Source of the DNA: Tubiluchus corallicola
Taxonomy: Eukaryota > Priapulida > Priapulimorpha > Priapulimorphida > Tubiluchidae
NCBI GenBank assembly: GCA_030141605.1
Contig: JAQGDQ010000011.1
Coordinates: 620,066 to 684,065 of the forward strand
Direction: 5' to 3'
Length of the DNA: 64,000 bases
Part shown: in pieces, positions 15,261 to 26,462 of the stretch
Numbering within the stretch: the stretch's first letter is position 1
How the letters are laid out: every line of letters starts with the position of its first letter
Position numbers and translations under genes: made by a program
The notes under the pieces: generated by a model
What the model was told of the DNA's origin: nothing
The model's database searches: none
Seen by the model: the letters and a program-made list of their open reading frames with translations, nothing else

Positions 15261-16567
15261 TTAAATGGTACGTATTTCTTTAAAAATTTGGTAACCAGAA
15301 GACAAATATACGTCACATCCTGGAGCAGTGCATTTCCGGGCATATCCTTGTGGAGAAATATGTGACGTCATCCCGTTACCGTCACTTCTCAGTAGCACAA
15401 ACACGTCCGTGCTTATCTTTTCAACAGTTTCTTTCAACATAATCTTGCCTATTGGGTAAATTGAGCACTCGTCATCAAACAAAATGTAGACGGCGTTTGC
15501 CTTGGCAGACATCTTAACTACATCACGACCAATACGGGCTAGCAGACCCAGTGGCACATTGACGTCACAACATTTTCTGCGTTTCACGACTAGAAGAGCC
15601 TTCTCTATTCTGTTAGACACCTCATGGTCATCCATTGTCAGGCGAGGTTCAGTAATTGTTGCTGAAATAATATAAAATACTATACAGAAAAAGTCATACA
15701 GAAACTTTTGTAAACTAAACTGATCTGTTGTTTAAAGTCACTTTGCGAAGTTTTAGTTTTGCATAAAGTAGAAAGGAAATATTCAAACAAAGTTTTTCTG
15801 ATACTTTTGAGACTAGCTAGTAAATGGATGGGTGAATGGCAGAAAAAGTGCTTAGGGGCTGTTTCGCTTGCTATGCTCCTACACCTCTATAGGCCTACAC
15901 CTCTTAAAGTGGCTGAGACATTTCTCCTGGTTCATTGTCTTGACGTAAATGATTACACGGGGTACAAAAGGTTCCTGTTCCACTACAATCTTGTTTGACA
16001 TTAAGTAGGTCTTGGTCTTAAGCTGAGTGCTCGATTCCAGCTTACAGAGTGCAACTGTATCAAAAAGCGTGCAGTATGCATGTAATTTTACTGATAATAC
16101 AACAACAAGTATTCTATTTACGAATACTGTACAGACTGAAACTTCTGTATGGTTCCTATTCATTTTTTAGAAAAGTCTCTTCAACATAATTTTCCATATA
16201 TATATATATCAGTCTATATCAACAAACTTTCAGTGAAAATTGCAGCAAAATTTCAGTGGCTCTTAACCCATTTCTCTACCAAACGCTAAATATTTCAAGA
16301 CTCACTATTGTGCTGTAAGTTTAGCATGTTTTCTCGACCTGCTTGTCTCGTATTGATAAAGAAAAGTTCGTATCCAATGATAAACGTTATACTAACCCAC
16401 ATTTTCAGCTCTAGCGGGTTGCAGATCGTCTAGCTCTGTCATCACAATGTGTGGAGTGATAGCACCTACCAAATGTTCAAGCAATTTGCCAACTTTAGTA
16501 CAAACTTTCATGATTTTTTGTGCAATTCCACTACCTAACTCATCCTCAAAATTCATGCTGGCATCTC
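15261..16567 (-). CDS. Unrecognised two-exon gene, possible CIDE-N-like domain
   Basis: Exon 16397-16567 begins after an acceptor (aaaaatag|GAGATG) and carries an ATG in the context GCCAGCATGAAT. It ends at GTGG|gttagt. Exon 15261-15661 begins at ttatttcag|CAAC. The junction keeps frame (split GCA codon). The product starts MNFEDELGSGIAQKIMKVC, continues with a helical basic segment and an acidic ELDDLQPARAEN linker, then a globular part in exon 2 with VVKRRKCCDVNVPLGLL, AVYILFDDECSIYPIG and DVFVLLRSDGN. The beta-alpha-beta rhythm and the 'vyilFDDe...dvFvLLrsdG' layout recall CIDE-N domains of the CAD/DFF family, but similarity is weak. The last 35 or so codons before the stop look less protein-like, so exon 2 may splice earlier (for example at GACG|gtaacg) to an unseen exon. 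ATG at 15635 is an alternative internal start. Confidence 0.5.
15805..15965 (+). repeat. 5S-like SINE, partial decayed copy
   Basis: Contains AGCTAGTAAATGGATGGGTGA, resembling the box C side of a 5S rRNA promoter, followed by a body (CACCTCTTAAAGTGGCTGAG) that aligns with other copies in the window. Confidence 0.5.
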
Positions 16568-16569
16568 CT

Positions 16570-17120
16570 ATTTTTGTTCTTTACCAAAAACCTTCGTCTC
16601 TGTTGAAGCTTTGCTTGTCCAAGACGTCTGACCATTCTGTTCTTTTTTCTGTATCAATAAACCACTGAACCGTCTTCGATATTCTTAAAATTCTTTTGCT
16701 TTGCGGTTTTACTGTCTCAATTTTTTGCAAAAGCTTTTAAGATATTGTCTTTCAGTTTTCTACGTTACACACCTTTCTTTAGAAGACAAGAAAGCTGTGT
16801 GTGAATAGCAGAGTTTCTGTTGCTTTCTTATGAACAACTAGGAAATCTCTTTTTAGCTGTTTTTGAGAAGCTTGCCCATTTCGCGGTTTTAAAAACCGTT
16901 TTTCAAACATAATTTTTAAATGTGCAGCGCTCTGTCATCTAACATAGAAATTTCTTTTGTGAATTTGCTGATGCTTGCTTGTAAAGCACCTATAACGGAC
17001 GTGCCTTATCTTCAAATCCTCAATGGGAAATCCTGCGTGAAAAACGCACTCCTCTGTGATAAATAGTAAAACTTATCAAACAGTAAAATTTGTCAAACCA
17101 AGCTTGCGCTTTATTTATCA

Positions 17121-17163
<43 letters not shown>

Positions 17164-20100
17164 TAATAATCACTAATATTGAAGATTCGATACACACCAT
17201 ACAATTGTTTACGTGCCTGTGAAATACGTACTTCACGTTACAAGCCATTAAGATCATATCTCAAGGCCGGGTAATGACTTCAGCAGTGAAAGTCTTGGTG
17301 CAAATGTCTTTGACTGATAAGATGTCAATGTTTAGAGTTAAATGCCCGGCATGTCGTGAAAGTTATTTGACTTATTAATAATAATAACAGTTTGTTGTTT
17401 ACATTAATAGTAGTTATTTATACACAGTTGGTCAGTATAACAAGTTATCATAATCATTTCAGTTAGAATAACTTGACAATATTGTTTCGAATTATTGCCC
17501 GTACAGTATATAGACATTTACTGTTGTCTACATTTGTAACAGAGCTTACCAAGAAGCTATCATGACGTCAGTGAACCACTATCCCAAAATGCATCATTAG
17601 CTGAGAAAAATAATTTTGATCAAATTTTTTGACAAATAGGCCTAAATGTAAACCATTTTTTCTAAATCTGAGATTGTGCATTGTCAGTCCTTTGATCACT
17701 TTTTTACAAAATATAAAAGTGCTAACAGAACTCGATGCGTTTTTTAATAGACGATCCATCATTAAAATAGCTGTGTCTAGTAGCCAGAAAGGAAGTTCAA
17801 GTTTTACAGAATGCTGTTCATAACTTGAATTCAACGTACTGTAAGTATTACTTCTTACAGTAATACTTACATGCATCTTCAAGACTCATACTACCGTTCT
17901 CGGATTTTTTTTCTTTCCCATGCAAATGATGCAATATTGAAAAACCTATATTACAGCGTACCAGTTGAAGATATAGTGTAACAGATTGAGGAATCAAGCA
18001 CAGTTACAAGGAGTAAGGCCAACTGCAATGAAAACGCACATTACACCTCTTGAGCCTCCACTGAATAAAAGCGAGGGGCTCGTTAAGACGACGGCAAATA
18101 ATTTTATTTTTAAATAAAACTATTTTTTATCATCACAGAGATCAAATACTAAATGACAATTGTGAATGTGACTATAGAGAACAACAAACTGCTGAACGCT
18201 TGATATTTTGTTGTAGATTGATAAATGAAGATAACAGGGTGATCACTGTGTGAGCAAATTCCTTATTTGAAGAGAGAGATAATAAGTGAAAGGAACATTC
18301 ATGAATGTAAAATTTTCACAAATATTGTAAATTAAATAATCGTGAAAAAACTATTATAATGTGGACAAATAATGTTGCAAATATTAGTCTGCATAAATGG
18401 TTTGTCTTCTTTTTTTAGATAAAACATTATTGTAAGGTATAATTTTAAGCCTGGTAAAATTAATGAAAATTCTGTGAATTTTCTTACGTTGTTTTTCATA
18501 ACCTTAAGCCTTCATCCATTTAAAAGTTCAACGAAATAAACAATGTTATAACGTGTTTTTTAAAAATCTTCCCTACAAGTAGAGGGGTTGTAAATAACCT
18601 TTTTTTTCAAGTAAAGATGTCCTGTGTGACTATGTCCACAAATTTCCATACTTTTTATTGTTTACTTCGCCTTGAAATATTTTTGTTGGCTGAATCTTGA
18701 AATGTTTCAAGGTCAGTTGTTTTGTTGCATAGAAAAATTCACCAAACTTAAAAAAAACAAAATAGCTAAGTTTTAGTGAAGCTATATATAGACTTACTAT
18801 TTATAGTCACAGACAAAGTAAAACAACTCTAACACGTGTAGTTTTACAGGAAATTATTATAGAAGAAAAATCTACGCTTTATTGAGTTCATTTACATCTA
18901 GATACATAAATTTTACACATAACACGAACACACAAAATATACACAAAATAGAAAAGTATGTACAACAAACACAATGTACGCAAATAGTAGCTATGATAAC
19001 ACTAGATACTACAGAATAATTATTATTTGTTATTAAGATAGGCCATTTACATACCCATTAATGAATCTACGCAATTATTTAGATCATTTTTGTCTTCATA
19101 GACTTGTGTAAAAATTTTATATAGGAACTTATTAATGATATTATAATACTGACTTAGTACATTAATAACATAAGTTTACATTAATAAACTATAATCACAC
19201 AATTATATTGCAAAGTGTAAAGTTTTAGCATCTACACAATGTAGTGTATATTCTTCTAAGATGTACATAATTTACTATGTGTACCATTAAGATGTGCACA
19301 AAGCACTCTACATAAGCCTACTTTTAACACCTGAACAATGTACTGAGCACATTTTTAAAATGCGTGCAAGACGTATGTGCACTTTTAATGGGCGCACAAT
19401 ACGCACAACGCACTTTATATTCTTAACATGTACATAGCGTACTATATGTTCATTTGATATGATAGCTTTCAAAAATAATTATTAAATATTTATATAAAAA
19501 CACTTCTTGTAGAGCACCTGTGGCGGCTTGCTTAATACCAAGCTTTACTTTGAGCAAAAACAGGTGAACAAATTTTTTTTAAATTGTTAAAACTATTTGG
19601 TGTGTTAGTTTATAAATAGACCGAAATTAATTTTTAATCATTTTCAATTTCAAAATGCATTGTTCCGAAATGTCTACACAATTTAGCAGAAGCAACGCTT
19701 TTCCTCGTACAAAAAATCAATAAATAAAAGCGTGACAAGTTGAGATCCTTTTGAGATATTAGCCAAATTAATTGATTATTCAAATTTTCATTAATTTTTG
19801 TTATGAAAATAACAACTACCACCACTCGAGCAAAGACGTGGCTACTTATTCAAACACAAACACATTATTGCGTAATCGTGGCCATGTTGTGCAGATTAAT
19901 ATAGAATTTATGTTAACTTTCGCCAACCTAAACTCAGTCACTTTTACAATACAGTGTGACATAGAATTTTATTAAAATATGCTGAAATTACTGTAATCTT
20001 GAACATGAAAAATTAAATAAGTATTGCTGTTCTAACAGAAGAATTTCTGTAGTCTAGCGAAGTAAAACGAAATGAATTGTTGGTATTGATCACTTTGGAT

Positions 20101-20310
20101 TATTGGAATTCGGTGTTACCGTGTTCAGAGTTGTATTCATATAATTACAATAGAAATTAAGCACGTGACTTCACGCGCCTAGAATTTGGTTAATCATTGT
20201 GAAGCTATGTTCCTTGGCGTCACCTTGGAAAACAGCATTGTTAGCTTCCTAACTCAACTTTCTCAGGTAGGTTACATGTACCTTTATGTTTCACATTCTG
20301 AGAAGCCTAT
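16570..20310. other. Non-coding AT-rich stretch
   Basis: No supported gene. It contains an (AT)n run (about 17124-17160), a perfect short hairpin (17841-17870) and a 0.7-kb zone (about 18780-19450) with many degenerate TGTACACAA/GTGCACAA words. A poly(A) signal for the pentraxin gene to the right may lie at 19968-19973 (AATAAA on the minus strand). Confidence 0.5.
17124..17160. repeat. (AT)n microsatellite
   Basis: Pure alternating AT run of about 37 bases. Confidence 0.9.
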
Positions 20311-20316
20311 TTTGTA

Positions 20317-23300
20317 TTATACGGTCTTAGAGCTAACATATCCTTCTACTGGCCTCGGGGAGTCGCCCCCTACTAGCTGAGAAGGTTGTCCACTGTACTG
20401 ACTATTACTTTGGGGGCTACTCTGTCCAATGTACTGAGGGCTGGCTTGGGGAGCACCTTGTCCAACGTATTGGGAGCCACCTTGTGGAATATTCTGATTT
20501 ACGTATTGGGAGTTACCTTGTGCAATGTATTGTGGGTTGGCTTGTGGGCTATCTTGTCCAACGTACTGAGGGCTTCCTTGTGGGCTACCTTGCCCAACGT
20601 ACTGAGGGCTTCCTTGTGGGCTACCTTGTCCAATGTATTGCGGGCCACCTTGCCCAACGTACTGTGGACTACCTTGTCCAGCGTATTGGGGAGGGACTTG
20701 TTGATATGTTGCGGATTCTGGTGCATAGCTATAAGCATTTTGAGAGTTGGGAAGAACATACGCCTGACCAGTGTATTCAACATCGGATTGAGGTTGTCGC
20801 TGAACAGGTGGATTTGGCGATCCATCGACATAAGGTTGAGGACCATAATAGTTCTTCTGTGGTAGGGAATTAGGTGATGCATAACTGTTACCTTGGTAGT
20901 AAGAATTGGGATTCGGAACTTGGCGCTGTTGTGTGTACTGTATTCTTGGCTGTCCATAGAGTGTAGCTTCCTGTGGTTGTGACGCCGGGCTTTGTCCAGC
21001 ACCTTCGTAATAATTACCACCTCTGCTGACCGGTGGTTGAGATCTAGATCTTCCGTTTACATACTGGTTTCCTCCTGTAACTTCTTCACCAGTAGGAACG
21101 TATTGATCTCCAGCTCGAGATCGTCCACCTCTTCCACGATCGAGGGAGGATCTGGATCGACTAAAAGCTTTAAGAGCATTGCTGACTTGCTGCTGCCGTC
21201 GCTCCACATCAAGCATGTAATCCATAAAGTTGCTTGAAATTGCTGGATTCACGCATTCTCTCTCAAGGTCGCTGATGGTTAGACATCTAGATGGATGAAC
21301 TTGGGATACCTAAAAATAGACAGACAATTAAAGGTACCGCAAGTTGTATAAACAGCGTGGCATTGCATAGGAAGCTTCATTGGCCACCTATTAACAATAA
21401 AAACAAGATAAGGCGATATAAAGCGATATAAACTGACGCCCTTTATGAAATTTGTAAAAAAAAAACGAATATGTTTTTCTGCACATTGGAAAGAAGCTCC
21501 AACCCGGGTATCAATCCAGAAAGATCAGATAGCTAATCTTACTTGACATCCATATCATACTAGTGACATTAACAGCAAAACAAGCATCTGAGTTCCAATT
21601 ATTTACAAAAAGTAAACTTACTTGTCCATAAATTAGTCTCAAGTCTGACCACTTCAGAATATCCCCCTTGTTGTGTGTGGCGGAATTGGCCAAAACAGCG
21701 ATCTGAAATAGACAGAGTTTAATAAGATTAATTTTTTTCAAGTGCAAAGCTTATGTCCGTAAGGAGGCAATGAATTCGATATAAAAAACAATAATAATAG
21801 GAATAAGTCAAGACGTTGCTGATAAGTTAATGGTGGCAGCCGTAAACGGTATGGTGTGTATGTAGCAGAGAAACTAGAGTATACTATGTGTGTAGCAGAG
21901 AAACCAAGCTAAACCAAAATTATCCCACATAGATGTCTCTACTGAAAAATAGCCTATAAAATAAGAACTCACATTACATATGGAGCGATTTACACAAGTG
22001 CAAACAACGTGTCAGCAACAGCGATTTTTAAATGGCAAAACGAAATAGCAAATGTTTACAATTAGTACAGGAATCGCATTCTGTTGTGTTTGTTTTACTG
22101 AGTAAATTTGTTGCAAACTTGTCACATTTTTCGTCCGTGGAAATAATGTAAAGCCACTGCCCCACCTGTAGCATTTAGTGAGTATTTTTGTCGTTTCCTC
22201 ATTGGGACACCTTACCCGCTTAATGTCTGTAAATCCACCAAAGATGTTCAAATCAGAGATGATACCACGAAACCATTGCCCGTTGCTGTCGATGCACTTT
22301 CCAACTGCGCCAAACACTTGTCTGTAGCCAAAGCCTTTGAGCTTCTGTGGAGTGAAGTCCAAAGCTGGCTGACCGGCATTATCTATGGTGATCGTTTCGC
22401 CAAAGTTCTGAAATTAAAGTCCGTCGTTTGAATTCGAGCAGAGTGATACTTTCGCAAGACCATAATTTTAAATGAGAACAATTCATTCAGGCAAACAAGC
22501 GACTTTCTAAAACAACTACACTGCATGGTCAGGCAACATTAACTGATGACCGATGCGTATACTTACGATGACATCAGAACGTGATCATTACAAAATAAAC
22601 TACATAATAAATGATAGCAATAAGTAAAATCTATCTAACAAAAAAATCAATGAAAAATTAATGAAAAAATTAATCAAAGATTTTTTGTATGAAACTTAAA
22701 GGTCTTTGGTTCAAATCGAGACGCAGCCCCGACTTTTCCACATTGCTTTTCTTTTTTGGCCATGTTTGGTTTTATAAATTAATAACTATTGTTGTTTATG
22801 CGATTATTTATGACTGCCTTGATTAACTACAACTTCGTGCAGTCATGTTGGCAAGAAAGATTGCAGCACTTCTTCTCAATAGAAGAAATTTTCAACTCAA
22901 GCGCTCAAAAGCGCCACCTTCAAAGAGGACACATTTCCCAGTCAAAACTCACCTTGATTCCACCATCAAAGTGTGCATAAGCGACGTCATTTTCTCCATC
23001 CATTGTGAGACAAACATGTCTGCACTGACCATCATCACCCTTCCTGAACTGTATGGTCCTGAAATGATTAAAAACAGGGTCATCAACGCTTGCCTGGTGT
23101 ACAGCCTATGATTTTTTTATGTCTGTCAATTGATTACGAAAGCTTCATGATGTTTTTAATTGCTAATGCTACGTTAAATAAAGCATGATTGAACAGATCA
23201 ACAAACCAACCAAATTGGAAATGCTGAATTTGGTCAACCAGTCATAAGGATGAATTTTGGACTGCCTTAGTCATTGCTGAATACTTTACCCTAGTGGTCT

Positions 23301-26300
23301 ACGGCATCTTCCTTTGTTGGCAGACGGATTCTGGTTCAATCCAAATCAAGGCTAAATTCCAAATTTTTCACATTTCCTGTCTCTCAAGTTTGGTATCAAA
23401 ATTTAATTAATTGTGGGTTTGTAACATAATTAATAATAATCTTGACATTAATGCTATAATGATAATAATAATAATAATAACAACAACAACAATTAAATGA
23501 AGCTTATCTTCTCTACTCAGAAAAAATACTTTGCACAAAAGATTGAGGACATTCTTGTAATCCACTTTCCATGGAAAGTTCGTTACATTTCTTGAAGGAA
23601 CGTACAAGTCATGTACAGGTTTACGATTTGGAAAAATGTGCATATGACAAGTTACGTATCTGCAAAGACATGTTCCATCGTTGTCTTCAAAATACGCCTT
23701 GTTTAAAACTTTGTTGAAAATGCTCGCGGTATCTTTATTGCAAGACTGACAGAATTTCAAAAATTATCATCGTATTGCATTTAACACACGCTCAACTTTT
23801 AAAAATGCTTTACTGCAAACTCAAATCGTACGTGACAAAATTCCAGGATAGGTATTTACTGTTAGAATTCCTGCACCAGAATAGCTGTTCAATGTTTGCA
23901 GCCAATGAGTGTTTTTGTTTGGACCACGTGACTAAGCGAGTGGTAAATAATTAAACGAAATAGCTATTTACAAAAGCTAGCCGATTTAGAATTATTTTCA
24001 TTTAAAAAGCTAAATAAACTTCCGGTAAGTTGAAACGAATTTAATTTCTTTGTTTTGGGCGAGATTAATCTTCTTTCTGACTGCAATGCAATGCTAATTT
24101 TCAGGGTGTACTTAATGCAATTTGTTAAAGTGGGACCGGGACCTAGCTCGTTATTAAGGCTAATCTTTTAAGATGAGACAGTGAACCAACAGGGGTGACT
24201 TAGCTATGTTTTAATGTGTATAAAGTCCCTCAACGAAACACATCTAGGAGGCTGGATTACAAATGAACCAACCAAAAGCATTTTTCGAAGGTGTCACAAG
24301 TGCACGTTTAATTAAATTTCGATACCAGTTAATTAATTAGTTAGAATAGTGCGAGTGATCTAACATTGGAAATGTTGAATTCGGTTGTCCAGCTAAGGGG
24401 TGAACTTTGAACTACGTTGAACCCTGGAGAATACAGTGGCCGAGTGGTCTAAGGCATCTGCCTTGTAACCAGAAGGTATCTTGTTCAAATCCAGACTGTA
24501 TCCCAAATTTTCACACTTTCTGCTTTTCAATGTAGGTATCAAAACTTAATTATTTGCGGGATTCTGCCAGGTACGATCAAATTGCTATAGGTAACTTACC
24601 AAGGATCAGATTTTTCTGTGAAAACTAGTAATCTGTGTGACTTATACTCATATTGTATCTTCAGTTGGGTTTCTCTGGAATTATCCCTGATATGCAAGAT
24701 AGTTGCGTTAGCCGAAGGATTACCAAACCGAGGATTCACCATCCGGAAGCACACGGTCCAGCTTTTATATAATCCGGGAGTGACATCTTCCGGAAGGATT
24801 TCCAGAAAGTCGCTATCATATCCCGGAAACGAAAAGTCGTAAACGTCCGGATCGATAATGGCGCATGGTAGAGTATCTAAGAATAACCAGATAATAATTA
24901 GTGTGCAAGAAGCTTTTTTAAAGGTCAGATACAGTTTACTTTATGAAGTTTTGGTTTACACAAAAAACAGAAAAATGCTCTAACTAAGGTTTTCTGATAT
25001 TTTTGACTTTTTCTTAATGGTTTACATAAGGAAAAGTCGAGTATGTGTCTTTTCCGAAAAAGTCTAGAACTTGATTTCGCGCGTCTTACTCGTTAGACGA
25101 CGCCAGCGAAATGCACGCCTTAGTTACAGCAGCATTCGCGATTAGTTATCACACGTGTTACATTTCGTTGTAAAGCATTGTTTACAAATTCAGCATCACA
25201 GAAACGACGCGGTAAACATGGAAGTCGTTGCTGAACCGTTGATTCTCTTTTAATTGGAGAAAACTTGTTTTTACGTTAAACAATTTAAATTTGGCCATTA
25301 AATAGGCCAGTGCGGTAGTGTCCTATAACACGAGATAGAGAAAATGATCTTTATTTAGGCTTATTATTATAATGTAATACGATAAAGAGAAATTAGAAAG
25401 CGAGAGAGAGTGGAAGACAGAAAGAAAGAAAAAGAGAGAAAGAAAGAGTGACAGAGAAAGAGAAGGTGGCAAACAAGAAGAGGGGAAGAAAAAGAAAGAA
25501 TGGGAAAGAAAGGGAGAGAGATAGAGTGAGACAAATAGAGAAAGAGAAAGAGAGGGGAAAACAAAGTGACCAAGAGAGGAGAAAGAAAAAGAGAGATAGA
25601 GATAGAGATAGAGAGGCAGAAAGAGAGAGAGGAGGAGGAGAGAGAGAGAGGGAGAAAAGAGAAAGAGTGTGAATTGAAAGAGAGAAGCCTAACTGGCCCA
25701 ATATTAGCAGATTGTACTGAGCAATGAATAGTAGAATACTAGTACAAGGATTATGCGTTAAAACAGTTTAAATAATTACTCAGTCTCTAATTACTGCTAA
25801 TATAGTTTTCGTGAAACAAACGAAAAAGAAATTAAAAACTCGCATGTAAACGCTAATTATTAGATTGTAACATACCTTTAAAAAGTTTTATTGATTGGGG
25901 AACCCTTTTGAACTTTCCACCTCTGTTTTTGGCCACACATTCCTGTAAAAACGTACGTGTACATCAAACAAAAATAATTTACAAAAATTCTCATTTATTT
26001 TTTCGAATTAATGTTGGCCCAATATAACAAATAAAGCACCACATTTTTATTCACACGCATATGCGGTATCAATAATTTCCACTGAATCGTTTGTATAAAT
26101 TTTGTACTTTTATAATTTGTATAAAAATATAACTATATACTTCAAAAATGAAAATAAATAATTAAGTTTAGCTATGGCATTAGTTTAACTAAATATTACG
26201 ACGTTTAAATCAATGTAGCTTCAATAAGCGCCACAGTAAAATTTTCACTAAGCTTTTCATAAACGCAATTGAAGAGTTGCTGTTCTTAATGCAGCAGCTC

Positions 26301-26411
26301 AAATGCCTGAGCTGTAATTAACACCTATTAATAATTAGCGGCTGATAAGCCTAATCATTATTTTTTTACCTGTAAAAACACCGCACACAGTAACAACAAG
26401 TAAAGCTTCAT
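20317..26411 (-). CDS. Secreted pentraxin-domain protein with Pro/Gln/Tyr-rich repeat tail
   Basis: Seven exons join in frame with consensus GT-AG ends: 26411-26370, 25942-25876, 24876-24600, 23058-22953, 22407-22216, 21702-21622 and 21309-20317, giving 585 residues. Exon 1 is a hydrophobic signal sequence (MKLYLLLLCAVFLQ). Residues about 47-255 follow the pentraxin fold order: FSFPG, SWTVCFRM with Cys79, RHVCLTM with Cys145 (the pair that forms the conserved pentraxin disulphide), a FDGG turn, GIISDLNIFGG and ILKWSDLRL near the end. The CRP calcium-site segment 'GQEQDS' is GKCIDS here, so classical calcium binding looks impaired. Residues 256-460 are an Arg/Gly- and Tyr/Pro/Gln-rich linker, and 461-563 are tandem copies of an SPQYVGQG-like unit. 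It is probably extracellular, as a matrix, cement or immune lectin-like protein; the role is inferred only. Confidence 0.88.
20386..20694 (-). repeat. In-gene tandem repeat encoding (S/P)PQYVGQ units
   Basis: About ten units with consensus GSPQYVGQ, several separated by an extra GSPQ-type spacer (GSPQ, DSPQ, NIPQ, GAPQ, SSPQ). Central units are nearly identical at DNA level, while the outer ones have diverged (PQYAGQ, SQYVNQ, SQYSGQ). This is typical of expansion by unequal exchange or slippage. The regularity also opens long antisense frames. Confidence 0.9.
22680..22745 (+). repeat. tRNA-derived SINE, 3' half
   Basis: GGTTCAAATCG resembles a tRNA B box, and the following CCACATTGCTTTTC tail resembles the two fuller copies nearby. 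It lies in an intron of the pentraxin-domain gene. Confidence 0.45.
23212..23405 (+). repeat. tRNA-derived SINE, copy 1
   Basis: Aligns along its length with 24360-24568. It contains a degenerate A box (CCCTAGTGGTCTACGGCATC) and B box (GGTTCAATCC), followed by a shared tail (TTTTCACA, then GGTATCAAAATTTAATTA). It is intronic and in opposite orientation to the host gene. Confidence 0.65.
24360..24568 (+). repeat. tRNA-derived SINE, copy 2
   Basis: The best-preserved copy: A box GTGGCCGAGTGGTCTAAGGC and B box GTTCAAATCC, as in a Leu/Ser-type tRNA, within a ~200-bp unit. The pre-tRNA 5' leader (GGAAATGTTGAATTCGGTTG) and 3' tail are shared with copy 1, which shows a repeat family and not an intact tRNA gene. 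Confidence 0.7.
25390..25680. repeat. Degenerate purine-rich GA/GAAA tract
   Basis: About 290 bases almost entirely of A and G, mixing GAGA, GAAA and GGAGGA units. It is intronic in the pentraxin-domain gene. Confidence 0.9.
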
Positions 26412-26454
26412 TTTCCAAACTGTCCAACTTTCGCCTATTTTCACTTTTGTGTCG

Positions 26455-26462
26455 CTTTTATA
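26455..26462 (-). promoter_or_regulatory. TATA box of the pentraxin-domain gene
   Basis: TATAAAAG on the minus strand, 44-51 bases upstream of the ATG at 26411. The usual 25-30 base spacing predicts a start site near 26430 and a 5' leader of only about 20 bases. Confidence 0.6.

Noticed and set aside
15635..15635. ATG at 15635 as the true start of the unrecognised gene
   Set aside because: An acceptor 26 bases upstream and an in-frame upstream exon argue that it is internal, though not conclusively.
20386..20873. Long plus-strand frames (129-159 codons) over the pentraxin gene's last exon
   Set aside because: They are antisense shadows of the SPQYVGQ repeat; the periodic codons keep all frames open.
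24421..24512. A functional tRNA gene
   Set aside because: A and B boxes are present, but the cloverleaf does not close and the flanks are shared with another copy, so it is a SINE.
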